Shown here: positions 43,870 to 52,651 of the stretch, in pieces
Layout of the letters: every line of letters begins with the position of its first letter
How positions within the stretch are numbered: position 1 is the first letter of the stretch
Assembly (NCBI RefSeq): GCF_000196235.1
Contig: NC_008541.1
Span: forward strand, 3,968,001 to 4,032,000
DNA from: Arthrobacter sp. FB24
GTDB lineage: Bacteria; Actinomycetota; Actinomycetes; Actinomycetales; Micrococcaceae
Length of the DNA: 64,000 bases
Reading direction: 5' to 3'
Program-made: the position numbers and the translations under genes
The notes under the pieces: model-generated
The model's database searches: none
Seen by the model: the letters and a program-made list of their open reading frames with translations, nothing else
Told to the model about the DNA's origin: nothing

Positions 43870-45744
43870 ATGGAGATCGCACTGGGACTGCTGGTTCTCG
43901 TGGCCGTTGTCTGCGCCGGCAGCGCACTCGGCCGGAAGCTCAACGTGTCCGTCCCCCTGCTGCTGGTGCTGGCCGGCGTCGCTGGTTCTTTCCTCCCCTT
44001 CGTCCCACGCATTGAACTCAATCCCGAATTGGTCCTCGTCGGGCTGTTGCCGCCGCTGCTGTACGCGGCCGCGCTGCGGACCTCGCTCTTCGATTTCGGC
44101 TCCAACCGGCGCGCCATCGGGCTGCTTTCAGTGGGCTACGTCATTTTCGGAACCCTCACCGTGGGCTTTGTGGTCTGGTGGCTGTTCCCGGAGATCCCGC
44201 TGGCCGCCGCGATCGCCCTCGGCGCCGTCGTCGCGCCGCCCGACGCAGTGGCCGCGACCGCCATCGCCCGGAAAGTGGGGATGCCGCGCCGGATCGTCAC
44301 CATCCTCGAAGGCGAATCCCTGGTCAACGATGCCACCGCACTCGTCTGCCTCCGCGCCGCCATCGCGGCGATCGCCGGGTCCGTGTCCGCGGCCGGGATC
44401 GCCGGCGGCTTCCTGCTGGCGGCAGGCGGCGGACTGGTGGTGGGCCTCGCCGCCGCCTACGTACTGACCGAGCTCCGCAAGCGGATCCGAAACGTCCCGA
44501 TCAACACCTCGACGTCGCTGATAGCCCCGTTCGTCGCCTACCTCCCCGCCGAGGCAATCCACGCTTCCGGGGTGCTCGCCGTCGTCGTCACCGGGCTCGT
44601 GATGGGCACCAAAGCGCCGTCCATGCCCAACGGCGCCGCCCGGCTGAGCCAGCGCAGCAACTGGAACACGGTGCAGTTCCTGCTGGAAAACTCCGTGTTC
44701 CTGCTGATCGGCTTGCAGGTCCGCACCATCATCGAGGGCGTCCAGGACGATTCGCTGGGCGCCGGACGGATCTGGGCAGGCTGCGCCGTGATCCTGCTGG
44801 CGGTGCTGCTGCTGCGGCCGGTGTGGGTCTTCCCGGCGACCTACCTGCCCCGGCTGATCCCGGCTGTGCGGCGAAAGGATCCGGCGCCGCCGTGGCAGTT
44901 CGCCGCGATCGTGTCCTGGGCGGGGATGCGCGGGGTGGTGACGCTGGCCGCGGTGCTGGTGCTGCCCGCCGACCTGGAGCACCGCTCCGTGCTGATCCTG
45001 GCCGCGATGGTGGTGGTGGGCGGGACCCTGACGCTGCAGGGCTTCACCTTGCCTGCGCTGGTCCGGTTGCTCCGGGTTCAGGGTCCGGACCAGCGCGAGG
45101 ACGCCTTGAACCAGGCCTCCCTGATGCAGTTGGCCACCGCCGCCGGAGTGCAGCGGCTGCAGGAACTGCGCAGCGACGATGACCCGCCGGAGGTGGTCGC
45201 GATGCTGAAGCGGCGGACCCAGGAGCGCGGGCTGGCGGCCTGGGAGCGGCTCGGCCGGCCGACGGCGGAGGCCGCGACCCCGAGCCAGCGCTATGCCCAG
45301 CTGCGGCTTGCCATGCTGGAAGCTGAGCGGGCCAAGGTGCTGGAGCTGCGGCGCGGAGGCGAGTACGCGCACGAAGTACTCAGCGAGGTCCTGGACCGGC
45401 TGGACGTTGAGGAGTCGATGCTCGACCTCTCACTGGATGAGCTGGATACTTCCGGCGAGGGCGGCGGGGAAGGCATCGCGCGCCCGGGCGGGGTGTGCGG
45501 CCACCTCGAGTCCGCCCGGTCCCCGGAGGTGCCGCGCGACCCCTTCTGCGCGGACTGCCACCGGGAAGGGACGACGCCGGTCCACCTCAGGATGTGCCTG
45601 GCCTGCGGAAACGTGGGGTGCTGCGACTCCTCCCCCGGAACGCACGCGTCCCGGCACTTCGCGGCCACCGGCCACCCTGTGATGCGGAGCATCGAGCCGG
45701 GTGAAGACTGGCGCTGGTGCTATGAGGACGACCTGCTGGGGTGA
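43870..45744 (+). CDS. Na+/H+ antiporter (CPA1) fused to a C-terminal UBP-type zinc finger
   Basis: A 624-residue protein. Residues 1-410 form a CPA1 antiporter with about 12 membrane segments and the conserved GESLVNDATALVCLRAA motif near residue 150. A soluble helical region follows (about 415-530), and residues 535-624 carry a UBP-type zinc finger: VCGHLE, FCADCHREG, MCLACGNVGCCD, HASRHFAATGHPVM and DWRWCYEDD. In eukaryotes this fold binds the ubiquitin C-terminus. Its job here is unknown; sensing or protein binding is plausible. The start ATG lacks a strong ribosome binding site. Confidence 0.88.
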   Translation: MEIALGLLVLVAVVCAGSALGRKLNVSVPLLLVLAGVAGSFLPFVPRIELNPELVLVGLLPPLLYAAALRTSLFDFGSNRRAIGLLSVGYVIFGTLTVGFVVWWLFPEIPLAAAIALGAVVAPPDAVAATAIARKVGMPRRIVTILEGESLVNDATALVCLRAAIAAIAGSVSAAGIAGGFLLAAGGGLVVGLAAAYVLTELRKRIRNVPINTSTSLIAPFVAYLPAEAIHASGVLAVVVTGLVMGTKAPSMPNGAARLSQRSNWNTVQFLLENSVFLLIGLQVRTIIEGVQDDSLGAGRIWAGCAVILLAVLLLRPVWVFPATYLPRLIPAVRRKDPAPPWQFAAIVSWAGMRGVVTLAAVLVLPADLEHRSVLILAAMVVVGGTLTLQGFTLPALVRLLRVQGPDQREDALNQASLMQLATAAGVQRLQELRSDDDPPEVVAMLKRRTQERGLAAWERLGRPTAEAATPSQRYAQLRLAMLEAERAKVLELRRGGEYAHEVLSEVLDRLDVEESMLDLSLDELDTSGEGGGEGIARPGGVCGHLESARSPEVPRDPFCADCHREGTTPVHLRMCLACGNVGCCDSSPGTHASRHFAATGHPVMRSIEPGEDWRWCYEDDLLG

Positions 45745-45790
45745 CCGCGATGCATCCACTTAAGGCCGGATTGCGTCTTTAGCCAACGGA

Positions 45791-45819
45791 CAAACAGTGG
45801 GCAAACAGCTGGAAAACAG
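45791..45819 (+). promoter_or_regulatory. 11-bp-period direct repeats (Pho-box-like)
   Basis: Three repeats, CAAACAG at 45791, CAAACAG at 45802 and AAAACAG at 45813, exactly 11 bp apart. Eleven-bp direct repeats are the layout of PhoP/PhoR-type response-regulator sites. They lie about 50 bp before a PhoD gene. Confidence 0.5.
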
Positions 45820-45867
45820 GCGCCGGGAAAGCCCAATCCGCTACTCGCGGGTAGGAATACTGGAACA

Positions 45868-47520
45868 ATGAACAACTTTACTCGTCGTCAAGTACTGCGT
45901 TCTGCCGTGGTGGTGGCCGCAGCAGGAGCCGCCGCCACCGCGTTGACCGGCACCGCTGGCACCCCTGCCCGCGCAGCCGGCGCGGGAGCCTTCGGTCACG
46001 GTGTTGCCTCCGGTGACCCGCTGCCTGACAGCGTGCTGCTCTGGACCCGGGTCACACCGTCGCCCGATGCGCTACCCGGAAGCGGGTTGGGCCCGGACGT
46101 GTCCGTGGGCTGGGAGGTCGCGGCCGACGCCGGCTTCAAGAAGATCGTGGCCCGGGGTACTGCCGCCACCGGCGCGGCCCGGGACCACACCGTCAAGGTC
46201 ATCGCAGGCCGGCTCGCGCCCGGCACGAGCTACTGGTACCGATTCACTCTTGGCCGGTCGGTGTCTCCGGTTGGCCGTTCACGAACAGCGCCAGCGGCCG
46301 GCGCTCCGGTGGACCGGCTGAAGTTCGGCGTCGTGTCCTGCGCCAACTGGCAGGCGGGCCATTTCTCCTCCTACCGCCACCTTGCCGGCCGAGGAGATCT
46401 CGACGCCGTGCTCCACCTCGGCGACTACCTCTACGAATACGGCCCGGGCGAATACCAGGCGCGCGACGTGGTGGTCCGCCCCCACGAGCCCGCCCACGAG
46501 ATGACCCAACTGGCCCACTACCGCCGCCGCCACGCGCAGTACAAGACCGACACCGACCTGCAGGCCCTGCACGCTGCCGCACCCTTTATCGTCACCTGGG
46601 ATGACCACGAATCGGCCAACGATGCCTGGAAGGGCGGCGCCGAGAACCACACGGAAGGCACCGAAGGGGCCTGGAGCGCGCGGTTTTCCGCCGCGCACCA
46701 GGCATACGCCGAATGGATGCCCGTGCGCTACGAACCGGGCGGACAGATTTACCGGCGGTTCGACTTCGGTTCGCTGGCCAGCCTGTCCATGCTGGACCTG
46801 CGTACCTACCGGGACCAGCAGGCCGCCAGCGGCACCGACGCTGCAGTCAGCGACCCCGCCCGCACCATCACCGGCACCGCCCAGATGGACTGGCTGCTGG
46901 GCAACCTGAAGTCCACCGGCCCGCAGTGGAAGCTCGTAGGCAACCCGGTCATGATCGCACCCGTCCGGGTTCCTTCTACCCTGAGCACGGCCGAATTGGC
47001 CGGTGTGCAAAAGCTGATGGGCGGGACGAGCATCAGCGGCGTGCCCTACAACGTGGACCAGTGGGACGGCTATGAGGCGGACCGCAACCGCGTGGTCCGC
47101 CACCTGCGGGATAACGCCGTCAAGGACACTGTGTTCCTCACCGGCGACATCCACTCCGGCTGGGCCTGCGACATCCCTGCGGATCCGGCCAGCTACCCGG
47201 CCACCGGCGATTCCGTGGCCGCGGAACTGGTCTGCACGTCCGTCACGAGCGACAACCTCGATGACATCCTCAACGTCCCGCCGCGGACCGGATCCGTCGC
47301 CGTCGAGAACGCCATCAAGGCGGCCAACCCGCACGTGAAATACCTTGATTTCGACTCGCACGGCTACTCCGTCCTGGACGTGACGGCCGCCGGAGTCCGG
47401 ATGGACTGGTACGTCCTTGCCGACCGCACCTCCGCCAGCTCAGGATCCACGCTGTCCACATCGTTCAACGTTCAAGCCAACACCAGCAAAGTCACGCCGG
47501 CCCAGGGAGGACTCCAGTGA
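45868..47520 (+). CDS. phoD: Alkaline phosphatase D (Tat-exported)
   Basis: A 550-residue PhoD-family phosphatase/phosphodiesterase. The Tat signal is clear: TRRQVLRSAVVVAAAGAAA at residues 5-23 with cleavage near ARA. The N-terminal Ig-like part (GHGVASGDPLPDSVLLWTRV) and the catalytic domain with FGVVSCANW, AVLHLGDYLYEYG, PFIVTWDDHE and VFLTGDIHSGW are as in the family. These include Ca2+/Fe3+ ligands. It releases phosphate outside the cell. Its stop overlaps the next start by 4 bp (GTGA), so a two-gene phosphate operon is likely. Confidence 0.93.
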   Translation: MNNFTRRQVLRSAVVVAAAGAAATALTGTAGTPARAAGAGAFGHGVASGDPLPDSVLLWTRVTPSPDALPGSGLGPDVSVGWEVAADAGFKKIVARGTAATGAARDHTVKVIAGRLAPGTSYWYRFTLGRSVSPVGRSRTAPAAGAPVDRLKFGVVSCANWQAGHFSSYRHLAGRGDLDAVLHLGDYLYEYGPGEYQARDVVVRPHEPAHEMTQLAHYRRRHAQYKTDTDLQALHAAAPFIVTWDDHESANDAWKGGAENHTEGTEGAWSARFSAAHQAYAEWMPVRYEPGGQIYRRFDFGSLASLSMLDLRTYRDQQAASGTDAAVSDPARTITGTAQMDWLLGNLKSTGPQWKLVGNPVMIAPVRVPSTLSTAELAGVQKLMGGTSISGVPYNVDQWDGYEADRNRVVRHLRDNAVKDTVFLTGDIHSGWACDIPADPASYPATGDSVAAELVCTSVTSDNLDDILNVPPRTGSVAVENAIKAANPHVKYLDFDSHGYSVLDVTAAGVRMDWYVLADRTSASSGSTLSTSFNVQANTSKVTPAQGGLQ

Positions 47521-48797
47521 GCCGTTCAACACCCCCACGCCCGACGCCGGGACGCCGGCAGTTCCTGCAGCTCGCCGCTGCCGGCGGTGCCGCCGTCGTT
47601 CTTTCCGCCGCACCAGGAACGGCGTGGGCCGCACCGACCGCGGGACGGACCCGGTGCTACGTGCTCGTGGTGGACGGCTGCCGCCCGGACGAGATCACCC
47701 CCGCGCTGACGCCGCGGCTGGCTGACCTGCGTGCAGCCGGCACCAACTTCCCGGCGGCACGGTCCCTCCCGGTCATGGAGACCATTCCCAACCACGTGAT
47801 GATGATGAGCGGCGTGCGACCGGACCGCTCTGGCGTTCCGGCCAACGCGATCTACGATAGGGCCGAGGGTGTGGTCCGCGACCTCGACCGGTCCACGGAC
47901 CTGCACTTCCCGACCATTCTGGACCGCTTGCAGGAGCGCGGGCTCACCACCGGCTCGGTGCTGAGCAAGAAGTACCTCTATGGCATCTTCGGAGCCAGGG
48001 CAAGCTACCGGTGGGAACCGCAGCCGGTGCTTCCGGTAACCGGCCATGCTCCCGATGCCGCCACGATGGACGCCCTGCTGGCGATGGCAGGCGGGCCGGA
48101 TCCGGACTTCGTGTTCACAAACTTGGGCGACATTGACCGCGTGGGCCACTCCGACCTTTCCGGCACCACGCTGCGAGCCGCCCGGGAATCCGCACTGGCG
48201 GACACGGACCTGCAGGTGGGCCGCTTCATCGACCATCTCAAAGGCACGGGCAAGTGGGAGTCCAGTGTGGTGATGGTGCTCGCCGACCACTCCATGGACT
48301 GGTCCATCCCCACGAACGTGGTTTCCGTCGACCTGGTCCTGCAGTCCCGTCCGGAGTTGCAGCACAACGTCAGGATCGCCCAGAACGGCGGGGCTGACCT
48401 GCTCTACTGGACCGGTCCTGATGCAGAGCGTGCGGCCGGTATGGCTGCCGTCGAACAGTTAGTCAGCGCCCATGAGGGAGTGCTGTCCGTCCATAAACCG
48501 GTGGACCTGCGGCTGGGGACCGAGGCCGGAGACCTCGTAGCCTACTGCCGCGCCGGCTGGCGTTTCTCCGACCCGTATGTGGCTTCCAACCCGATCCCGG
48601 GAAACCACGGACACCCCGCCACCGAACCCATCCCCTTCTTCATCTCCGGCGGCAGCCCGCTGGTGGCACCCGGGACGGTGTCCTCGGAGCATGCAAGGAC
48701 TATCGATGTTGCACCGACCATCGGCACCATTTACGGGCTCAAAGCCCCGGACGGCGGGTATGACGGAACTTCGCGGTCCGGCTCCCTGCGGCTCTGA
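47517..48797 (+). CDS. Type I phosphodiesterase/nucleotide pyrophosphatase family enzyme (Tat-exported)
   Basis: A 426-residue alkaline-phosphatase-superfamily hydrolase. GRRQFLQLAAAGGAAVVLS near residue 12 is a Tat signal. The catalytic core starts with CYVLVVDGCRPDEITP (metal Asp), with the PVMETIPNHVMMMSG region supplying the nucleophilic Thr, followed by GDIDRVGHSDL, VMVLADHSMDW and a late GNHGHPATEPIPF. It probably cleaves extracellular phosphodiesters. It begins with GTG within the PhoD stop codon. Confidence 0.9.
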   Translation: MSRSTPPRPTPGRRQFLQLAAAGGAAVVLSAAPGTAWAAPTAGRTRCYVLVVDGCRPDEITPALTPRLADLRAAGTNFPAARSLPVMETIPNHVMMMSGVRPDRSGVPANAIYDRAEGVVRDLDRSTDLHFPTILDRLQERGLTTGSVLSKKYLYGIFGARASYRWEPQPVLPVTGHAPDAATMDALLAMAGGPDPDFVFTNLGDIDRVGHSDLSGTTLRAARESALADTDLQVGRFIDHLKGTGKWESSVVMVLADHSMDWSIPTNVVSVDLVLQSRPELQHNVRIAQNGGADLLYWTGPDAERAAGMAAVEQLVSAHEGVLSVHKPVDLRLGTEAGDLVAYCRAGWRFSDPYVASNPIPGNHGHPATEPIPFFISGGSPLVAPGTVSSEHARTIDVAPTIGTIYGLKAPDGGYDGTSRSGSLRL

Positions 48798-48853
48798 CTT
48801 TCGTGCGTGCCATGCGGCTGCGGCTGCCCTCCGATGAACGATAGTTTTGAGGC

Positions 48854-49426
48854 ATGACGGCAAGCTACAGGTACAACGTTGAGGTCCTGCATCTTCTGGT
48901 GTCGCCGGCCCATGCCTACTTTGGCCGCGCACGGGAGGGGGCCGCGGACGTGCCCACCACCGACGCAGACCAGGTGGAGATGGTGGCCGGCAAAGGCATC
49001 GTGGGCGACAGGTTCTTCGGTAAGGCCGCCCACATGGATGCTGCCGTCACCCTTTTCGCCGTCGAGGCACTCGAGGCCATGGCCGCGGAGCTGGGGGCCG
49101 CACCGTTTGACCCGCTGCTGACGCGGCGCAACGTAGTCCTCAGGGGTGCCCACCTGGCTCCGCTGCTGGGCGGGGAGTTTGCGCTGGAATCGCGCGGGGA
49201 TGTGGTTCGGCTCAAGGCCGGGCGGCCCGCCAACCCCTGCGCCTGGATGGACCAGATGCTCGCGCCCGGCGCGCACAAGGCCATGCGCGGGCGGGGCGGC
49301 GTGCGCTGCCAGGTGGTTTCAGGCGGCATCCTGCACCGCGGCCCGGCAGTGCTCGTCAGCCCCGTGCCCCTCGCCCCCGAAAGTGCCGGCACACCCACGC
49401 TGCTGCGGGCGTCCCGGCTGCCGTAG
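48854..49426 (+). CDS. MOSC domain protein
   Basis: A 190-residue protein with a MOSC (molybdenum cofactor sulfurase C-terminal) domain: LLVSPAHAYFGR, MVAGKGIVGDRFFGK, RRNVVLRGAHLAPLLGGEF, and PCAWMDQMLAPG with the family-conserved Cys near residue 125. MOSC proteins transfer or bind sulfur/Moco; the partner is unknown. GAGG lies before the ATG. Confidence 0.87.
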   Translation: MTASYRYNVEVLHLLVSPAHAYFGRAREGAADVPTTDADQVEMVAGKGIVGDRFFGKAAHMDAAVTLFAVEALEAMAAELGAAPFDPLLTRRNVVLRGAHLAPLLGGEFALESRGDVVRLKAGRPANPCAWMDQMLAPGAHKAMRGRGGVRCQVVSGGILHRGPAVLVSPVPLAPESAGTPTLLRASRLP

Positions 49427-49446
49427 CAGGTCCCAGGCAACGCAAG

Positions 49447-49484
49447 CGGACGACGGCGGGAGGTCCCGTCGTCGTCCGTTTGCC
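49447..49484. terminator. Bidirectional hairpin terminator (family copy 8)
   Basis: 14-bp stem CGGACGACGGCGGG with one G-T pair, then TTTGCC, between convergent genes. Confidence 0.8.
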
Positions 49485-49493
49485 GGTTGGTCT

Positions 49494-49757
49494 TTACAGC
49501 CTGTGGTGCTCCGGCGCTGCACGGCGGGCGTCGCCGGATCCGGCTTTGCTGGCCGGGAGGCCAACGTAGGTCCAAATGCAGGGCCGGCCGGACTCGCCCG
49601 GGAGGAGCTGGCCCTCGAACAGGGAGACGCTGGTTCCTGTTGGACTCTGCCAGACGCCGGTCAGTTCGCAGTGCGTCCCGGTGGCCTGGCGCCGCGATGC
49701 GGTCAGGTTCATGATCCTGCGGGCCCGTGCCTCGGCAACGGGAAGTCTCTTCTTCAC
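49494..49757 (-). CDS. Small hypothetical protein, last gene of the DUF1445 operon
   Basis: An 87-residue basic protein of unknown function. It begins with GTG, with CAGGAG about 7 bp before it, and this GTG overlaps the DUF1445 stop (GTGA), so translation is coupled. The visible pattern is a basic N-terminal helix (KKRLPVAEARARRIMNL), then a strand region HCELTGVWQSPTGTSVSLF and IWTYVGLPASKAG. It may be a subunit or accessory of the preceding enzyme. Confidence 0.6.
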   Translation of the reverse strand: MKKRLPVAEARARRIMNLTASRRQATGTHCELTGVWQSPTGTSVSLFEGQLLPGESGRPCIWTYVGLPASKAGSGDARRAAPEHHRL

Positions 49758-50557
49758 AATGACACTCCTGCCGGTTCCCGGTAGTTGCTCTCGGGAACAT
49801 CCGTGATGAACATATGCCCGGGGGCGTGGCTGATGGCAAACGAGGGCCTGGATGCCATCACGGCGCTTTGCGGGGTCACCCCGCAGGCCCAGAAGACCGG
49901 CACCTCCCCTGGCCGGATCTCCACCGCGTCTCCAAAGTCGGGGCGGTTGATGTCGGCGATGCCAAGATCTTCGGGAGACCCGACATGAACCGGGCTGCCG
50001 TGGACCTTCGGGACTTCCGACGTCACCCGGATGGCCGTGTCGACCAGCCCCGGCAGCATGGGACGCATGGAGACCACCATCGGACCGTGGATGCGTCCCG
50101 CAGGGGTGCACTCAATGTTCGTACGGTACATGGGCACGTTGCGGCCGGTTTCGGTGTGCCGCAGCGGGATGCCCTCGCTGGCGAGGGCGGCCTCAAAAGT
50201 GAAGCTGCAGCCAATAAGGACGCCCACCATGTCATCACGCCAGACCGACGTCGCATCGGTGACTTCGTCGGCAAGTTCGCCGTCCACCCATATGCGGTAG
50301 GCCGGGACGTCGCTGCGGATGTCCGATCCTGCGGCGAGGACGCTTTCGTGACGCCCCGCCGGGATGATGTCGATGACGGGGCAGGCCTTGGGATTGAGCC
50401 GGCAGAATTCAATGAATTCATCGGCGTAGTCGGCCGCCACGGCAATCAGGTTCGCCTGCGTGTATCCGTCGCTCCATCCGGAGGTGGGGGTGACCAGGCC
50501 GTTGCGGAACTTCAGGCGTGCGTCGGAGGGCGCCATGAGGGCGGTTGCCTGGTTCAT
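49754..50557 (-). CDS. DUF1445 family putative hydro-lyase (D-glutamate cyclase-like)
   Basis: A 267-residue enzyme of the DUF1445 family, related to D-glutamate cyclases and annotated widely as putative hydro-lyase. Family stretches are GWSDGYTQANLIAVAADYA, SDVPAYRIWVDGEL, IGCSFTFEAALASEG and FWACGVTPQSAV. It overlaps the MHS transporter stop by 4 bp (ATGA) and the downstream small gene by GTGA, so three genes are coupled. The substrate is probably the transported compound. Confidence 0.9.
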   Translation of the reverse strand: MNQATALMAPSDARLKFRNGLVTPTSGWSDGYTQANLIAVAADYADEFIEFCRLNPKACPVIDIIPAGRHESVLAAGSDIRSDVPAYRIWVDGELADEVTDATSVWRDDMVGVLIGCSFTFEAALASEGIPLRHTETGRNVPMYRTNIECTPAGRIHGPMVVSMRPMLPGLVDTAIRVTSEVPKVHGSPVHVGSPEDLGIADINRPDFGDAVEIRPGEVPVFWACGVTPQSAVMASRPSFAISHAPGHMFITDVPESNYREPAGVSL

Positions 50558-51915
50558 CGGGCCACGGCCTCAGTGAGTTCCACCGGGGACTGCAGGTATT
50601 CCTCGTCCTCGGCAACGTTGGAGTCACGCCCCAGTGCCAGCCCCACCAGGGTCAGCAGGCAGGCGACGCTAAGGTACATGGCAACCGGGACCCAGCTATG
50701 GAAGGTGCTCAGCAGCAGGGTGAACATGAACGGTGCAATGGCACCGCCGATGATGCCTGCGAAGGTGTAGGCCAGTGAACTGCCGGTGGAGCGGAGCCGC
50801 GGCGAGAACTGTTCAACTACGAAGGCTGCCTGAGGCCCGTACATGAAGGAGTGGCACAGCAGGCCCAGGACCGTTCCCACGATCAGCATGACCGGGGACC
50901 GTCCCTCCAGGACGATGAAGAACAAGTACGCCCACACGGCGGCGGCCACTGCTGCGATGGCGTAGACCAGCCGGCGGTTGATGCGGTCCGAGATGGCGCC
51001 GGCAAGCGGCATGGTGAACAGCTGGACGGCTGAACCGACGAGCACAGCCACCAGCACCTGGCCGCGGTCGAAGCCGAGCTCCTGGATGCCGTAGGTGAGG
51101 GTGAAGACGGTGCACAATGCGTAGGTGACGTCCGGGCCGATCCGGCTGAGCATGGCGGCAATGAGGGGCCGGCGCTGGGTGGTCAGGACTTCCCGGATCG
51201 GGGCCTTGGGCTTGTCTCCCCTGGCTTCCATGGCCTTGAAGATGGGGGTGTCCTCAAGCTTGAGCCGGATCCAGAGGCCGAAGGCCACCAGCAGCGCGGA
51301 GATGAGGAACGCGATCCTCCAGCCGTAGTCGAGGAAGGCTTGCTCCGACAGGGTCAGGGTCAGGACTGCGAGCGCGCCGTTGGCCATCAGGTTGCCGGCA
51401 GGCGGTCCGATCTGCGCCGCGGATGCCCAGAATCCGCGGCGGCGGGGGTCACCGAACTCGCTGGAGAGCAGCACTGCCCCGCCCCATTCGCCGCCGACGC
51501 CCACGCCCTGGGCGAAGCGGAGGAAGACCAGGATGGCGGGGGCGATGACGCCGATGTTGTCGTACGTGGGTAGCAGGCCGATGAGGAACGTGGCGACGCC
51601 GATGAGCATCAGCGTGATGACCAGGATCTTCTTGCGGCCGATCTCATCCCCCAGCCGTCCGAAGATGATGCCGCCGACGGGCCGGGAAATGTAGCCCACG
51701 GCGTAGGTGGAGAAGGCCAGCAGGGTGCCCGTGACCGGGTCCGAGGCCGGGAAGAAGATCAGCGGGAAAACGATCGCGGCGGCGGCGGAGTAGACGGCGA
51801 AGTCGTAGAACTCCAGGGCGGTTCCGGTCAGGCTGGCCGCAAATGCCTTGTACATGCTCTTGCGCCCTATAACGGGCTTCGGGTCACCGGGGGCCATAAC
51901 TGATGGAGTGGCCAT
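50554..51915 (-). CDS. MFS transporter, MHS family (second paralogue)
   Basis: A 453-residue symporter. It is very similar across its length to the MHS protein at 10445-11836: helix 1 FAASLTGTALEFYDFAVYSA, loop FGRLGDEIGRKKILV, GVGVGGEWGGAVLL and MYGPQAAFVVEQFSPRLRS are almost unchanged. It leads an operon with DUF1445 and a small protein. This suggests a recent duplication with a switch in linked enzymes and perhaps substrate. Confidence 0.92.
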   Translation of the reverse strand: MATPSVMAPGDPKPVIGRKSMYKAFAASLTGTALEFYDFAVYSAAAAIVFPLIFFPASDPVTGTLLAFSTYAVGYISRPVGGIIFGRLGDEIGRKKILVITLMLIGVATFLIGLLPTYDNIGVIAPAILVFLRFAQGVGVGGEWGGAVLLSSEFGDPRRRGFWASAAQIGPPAGNLMANGALAVLTLTLSEQAFLDYGWRIAFLISALLVAFGLWIRLKLEDTPIFKAMEARGDKPKAPIREVLTTQRRPLIAAMLSRIGPDVTYALCTVFTLTYGIQELGFDRGQVLVAVLVGSAVQLFTMPLAGAISDRINRRLVYAIAAVAAAVWAYLFFIVLEGRSPVMLIVGTVLGLLCHSFMYGPQAAFVVEQFSPRLRSTGSSLAYTFAGIIGGAIAPFMFTLLLSTFHSWVPVAMYLSVACLLTLVGLALGRDSNVAEDEEYLQSPVELTEAVAR

Positions 51916-52073
51916 GTGTATCCTCCATGAAAAGTGTGGATTTTATCCGCGTGTGGCGGATGGTGCTGGGGCGCCACGTTGTCCGGCTAGCGAAGTTGCA
52001 AGCGCGCAAATGGCGGGGTGCGCGACTACCGTGACGGGCTGCGGAAGTCGAAAATACGAGCGATCGTTGGATC

Positions 52074-52101
52074 GTTGAACAATCCGAACTGTTGAACAAT
52101 C
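52074..52101. promoter_or_regulatory. Direct repeat upstream of the MHS/DUF1445 operon
   Basis: The 11-mer GTTGAACAATC occurs twice, 17 bp apart (52074 and 52091), about 160-185 bp upstream of the MHS start. Just after it lies CTACG-CGA-CGTAG (52101-52113). No regulator gene is adjacent. Confidence 0.45.
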
Positions 52102-52234
52102 TACGCGACGTAGATCACACCGTCAAGGGTTAAATAACCGCCACTTCAACACTGGGGCTTGGAGTCCTCGTCCTCGTGGCGCCGGGACCCGCATGCGACT
52201 TCAGCTGCATCGGCACTTGCGCCGCAATCCAGTC

Positions 52235-52250
52235 AGCATGCTTACTATTT
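52235..52250 (+). promoter_or_regulatory. CsbD upstream element (shared motif)
   Basis: AGCATGCTTACTATTT, with the core ATGCTTA-TAT shared with the element at 59272-59288 before the small-peptide operon. Confidence 0.45.
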
Positions 52251-52328
52251 GGGCATGATCGGGTTTACGATGAAGTTGTAGGCCACCGGCGGAACGCCGG
52301 CGGCAACCAAACCGGAGGGAGTAACACC

Positions 52329-52502
52329 ATGGGTCTGGGAGACAAGATCGATAACGCTGCCGAGAAGCTTGGGGGCAAGGGCAAGGAAGCTGCCGGAGAA
52401 GCCAAGGGCGATCCGGGCCTGAAGGCCGAAGGTCAGGCTGATCAAAGCAAAGCCGACCTGAAGCAGGCCGGCGAGAAGGTCAAGGACGCCTTCAAGGAAT
52501 AG
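52329..52502 (+). CDS. CsbD family stress protein
   Basis: A 57-residue CsbD-like protein, hydrophilic, rich in Lys, Ala, Gly and Glu: KIDNAAEKLGGKGKEAAGEA and KADLKQAGEKVKDAFKE. CsbD proteins are general-stress proteins in Bacillus and actinobacteria, of unclear function. GGAGGGAG precedes the ATG. The gene is monocistronic with its own terminator. Confidence 0.92.
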   Translation: MGLGDKIDNAAEKLGGKGKEAAGEAKGDPGLKAEGQADQSKADLKQAGEKVKDAFKE

Positions 52503-52516
52503 TCCGCCGCCAAACA

Positions 52517-52553
52517 GGAAGGGTGCCACTCCAGTGCGGGCGGCACCCTTCCT
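52517..52553 (+). terminator. Terminator of CsbD
   Basis: 12-bp stem AGGAAGGGTGCC with its complement GGCACCCTTCCT 12 bases later. It is not a family copy. Confidence 0.75.
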
Positions 52554-52651
52554 TGCCCTAACACGCTCCGCCAAAGCGGCCGACGTCGTAGATACTCAAG
52601 GCCGCATCACCCCAGGCTGCAACGGGAACGGGCAGCAAGCATCCGGAGCAA

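Noticed and set aside
44128..45372. Long minus-strand frame opposite the Na+/H+ antiporter
   Set aside because: His/Arg/Gly-rich translation with no start signal; shadow of a confident gene.
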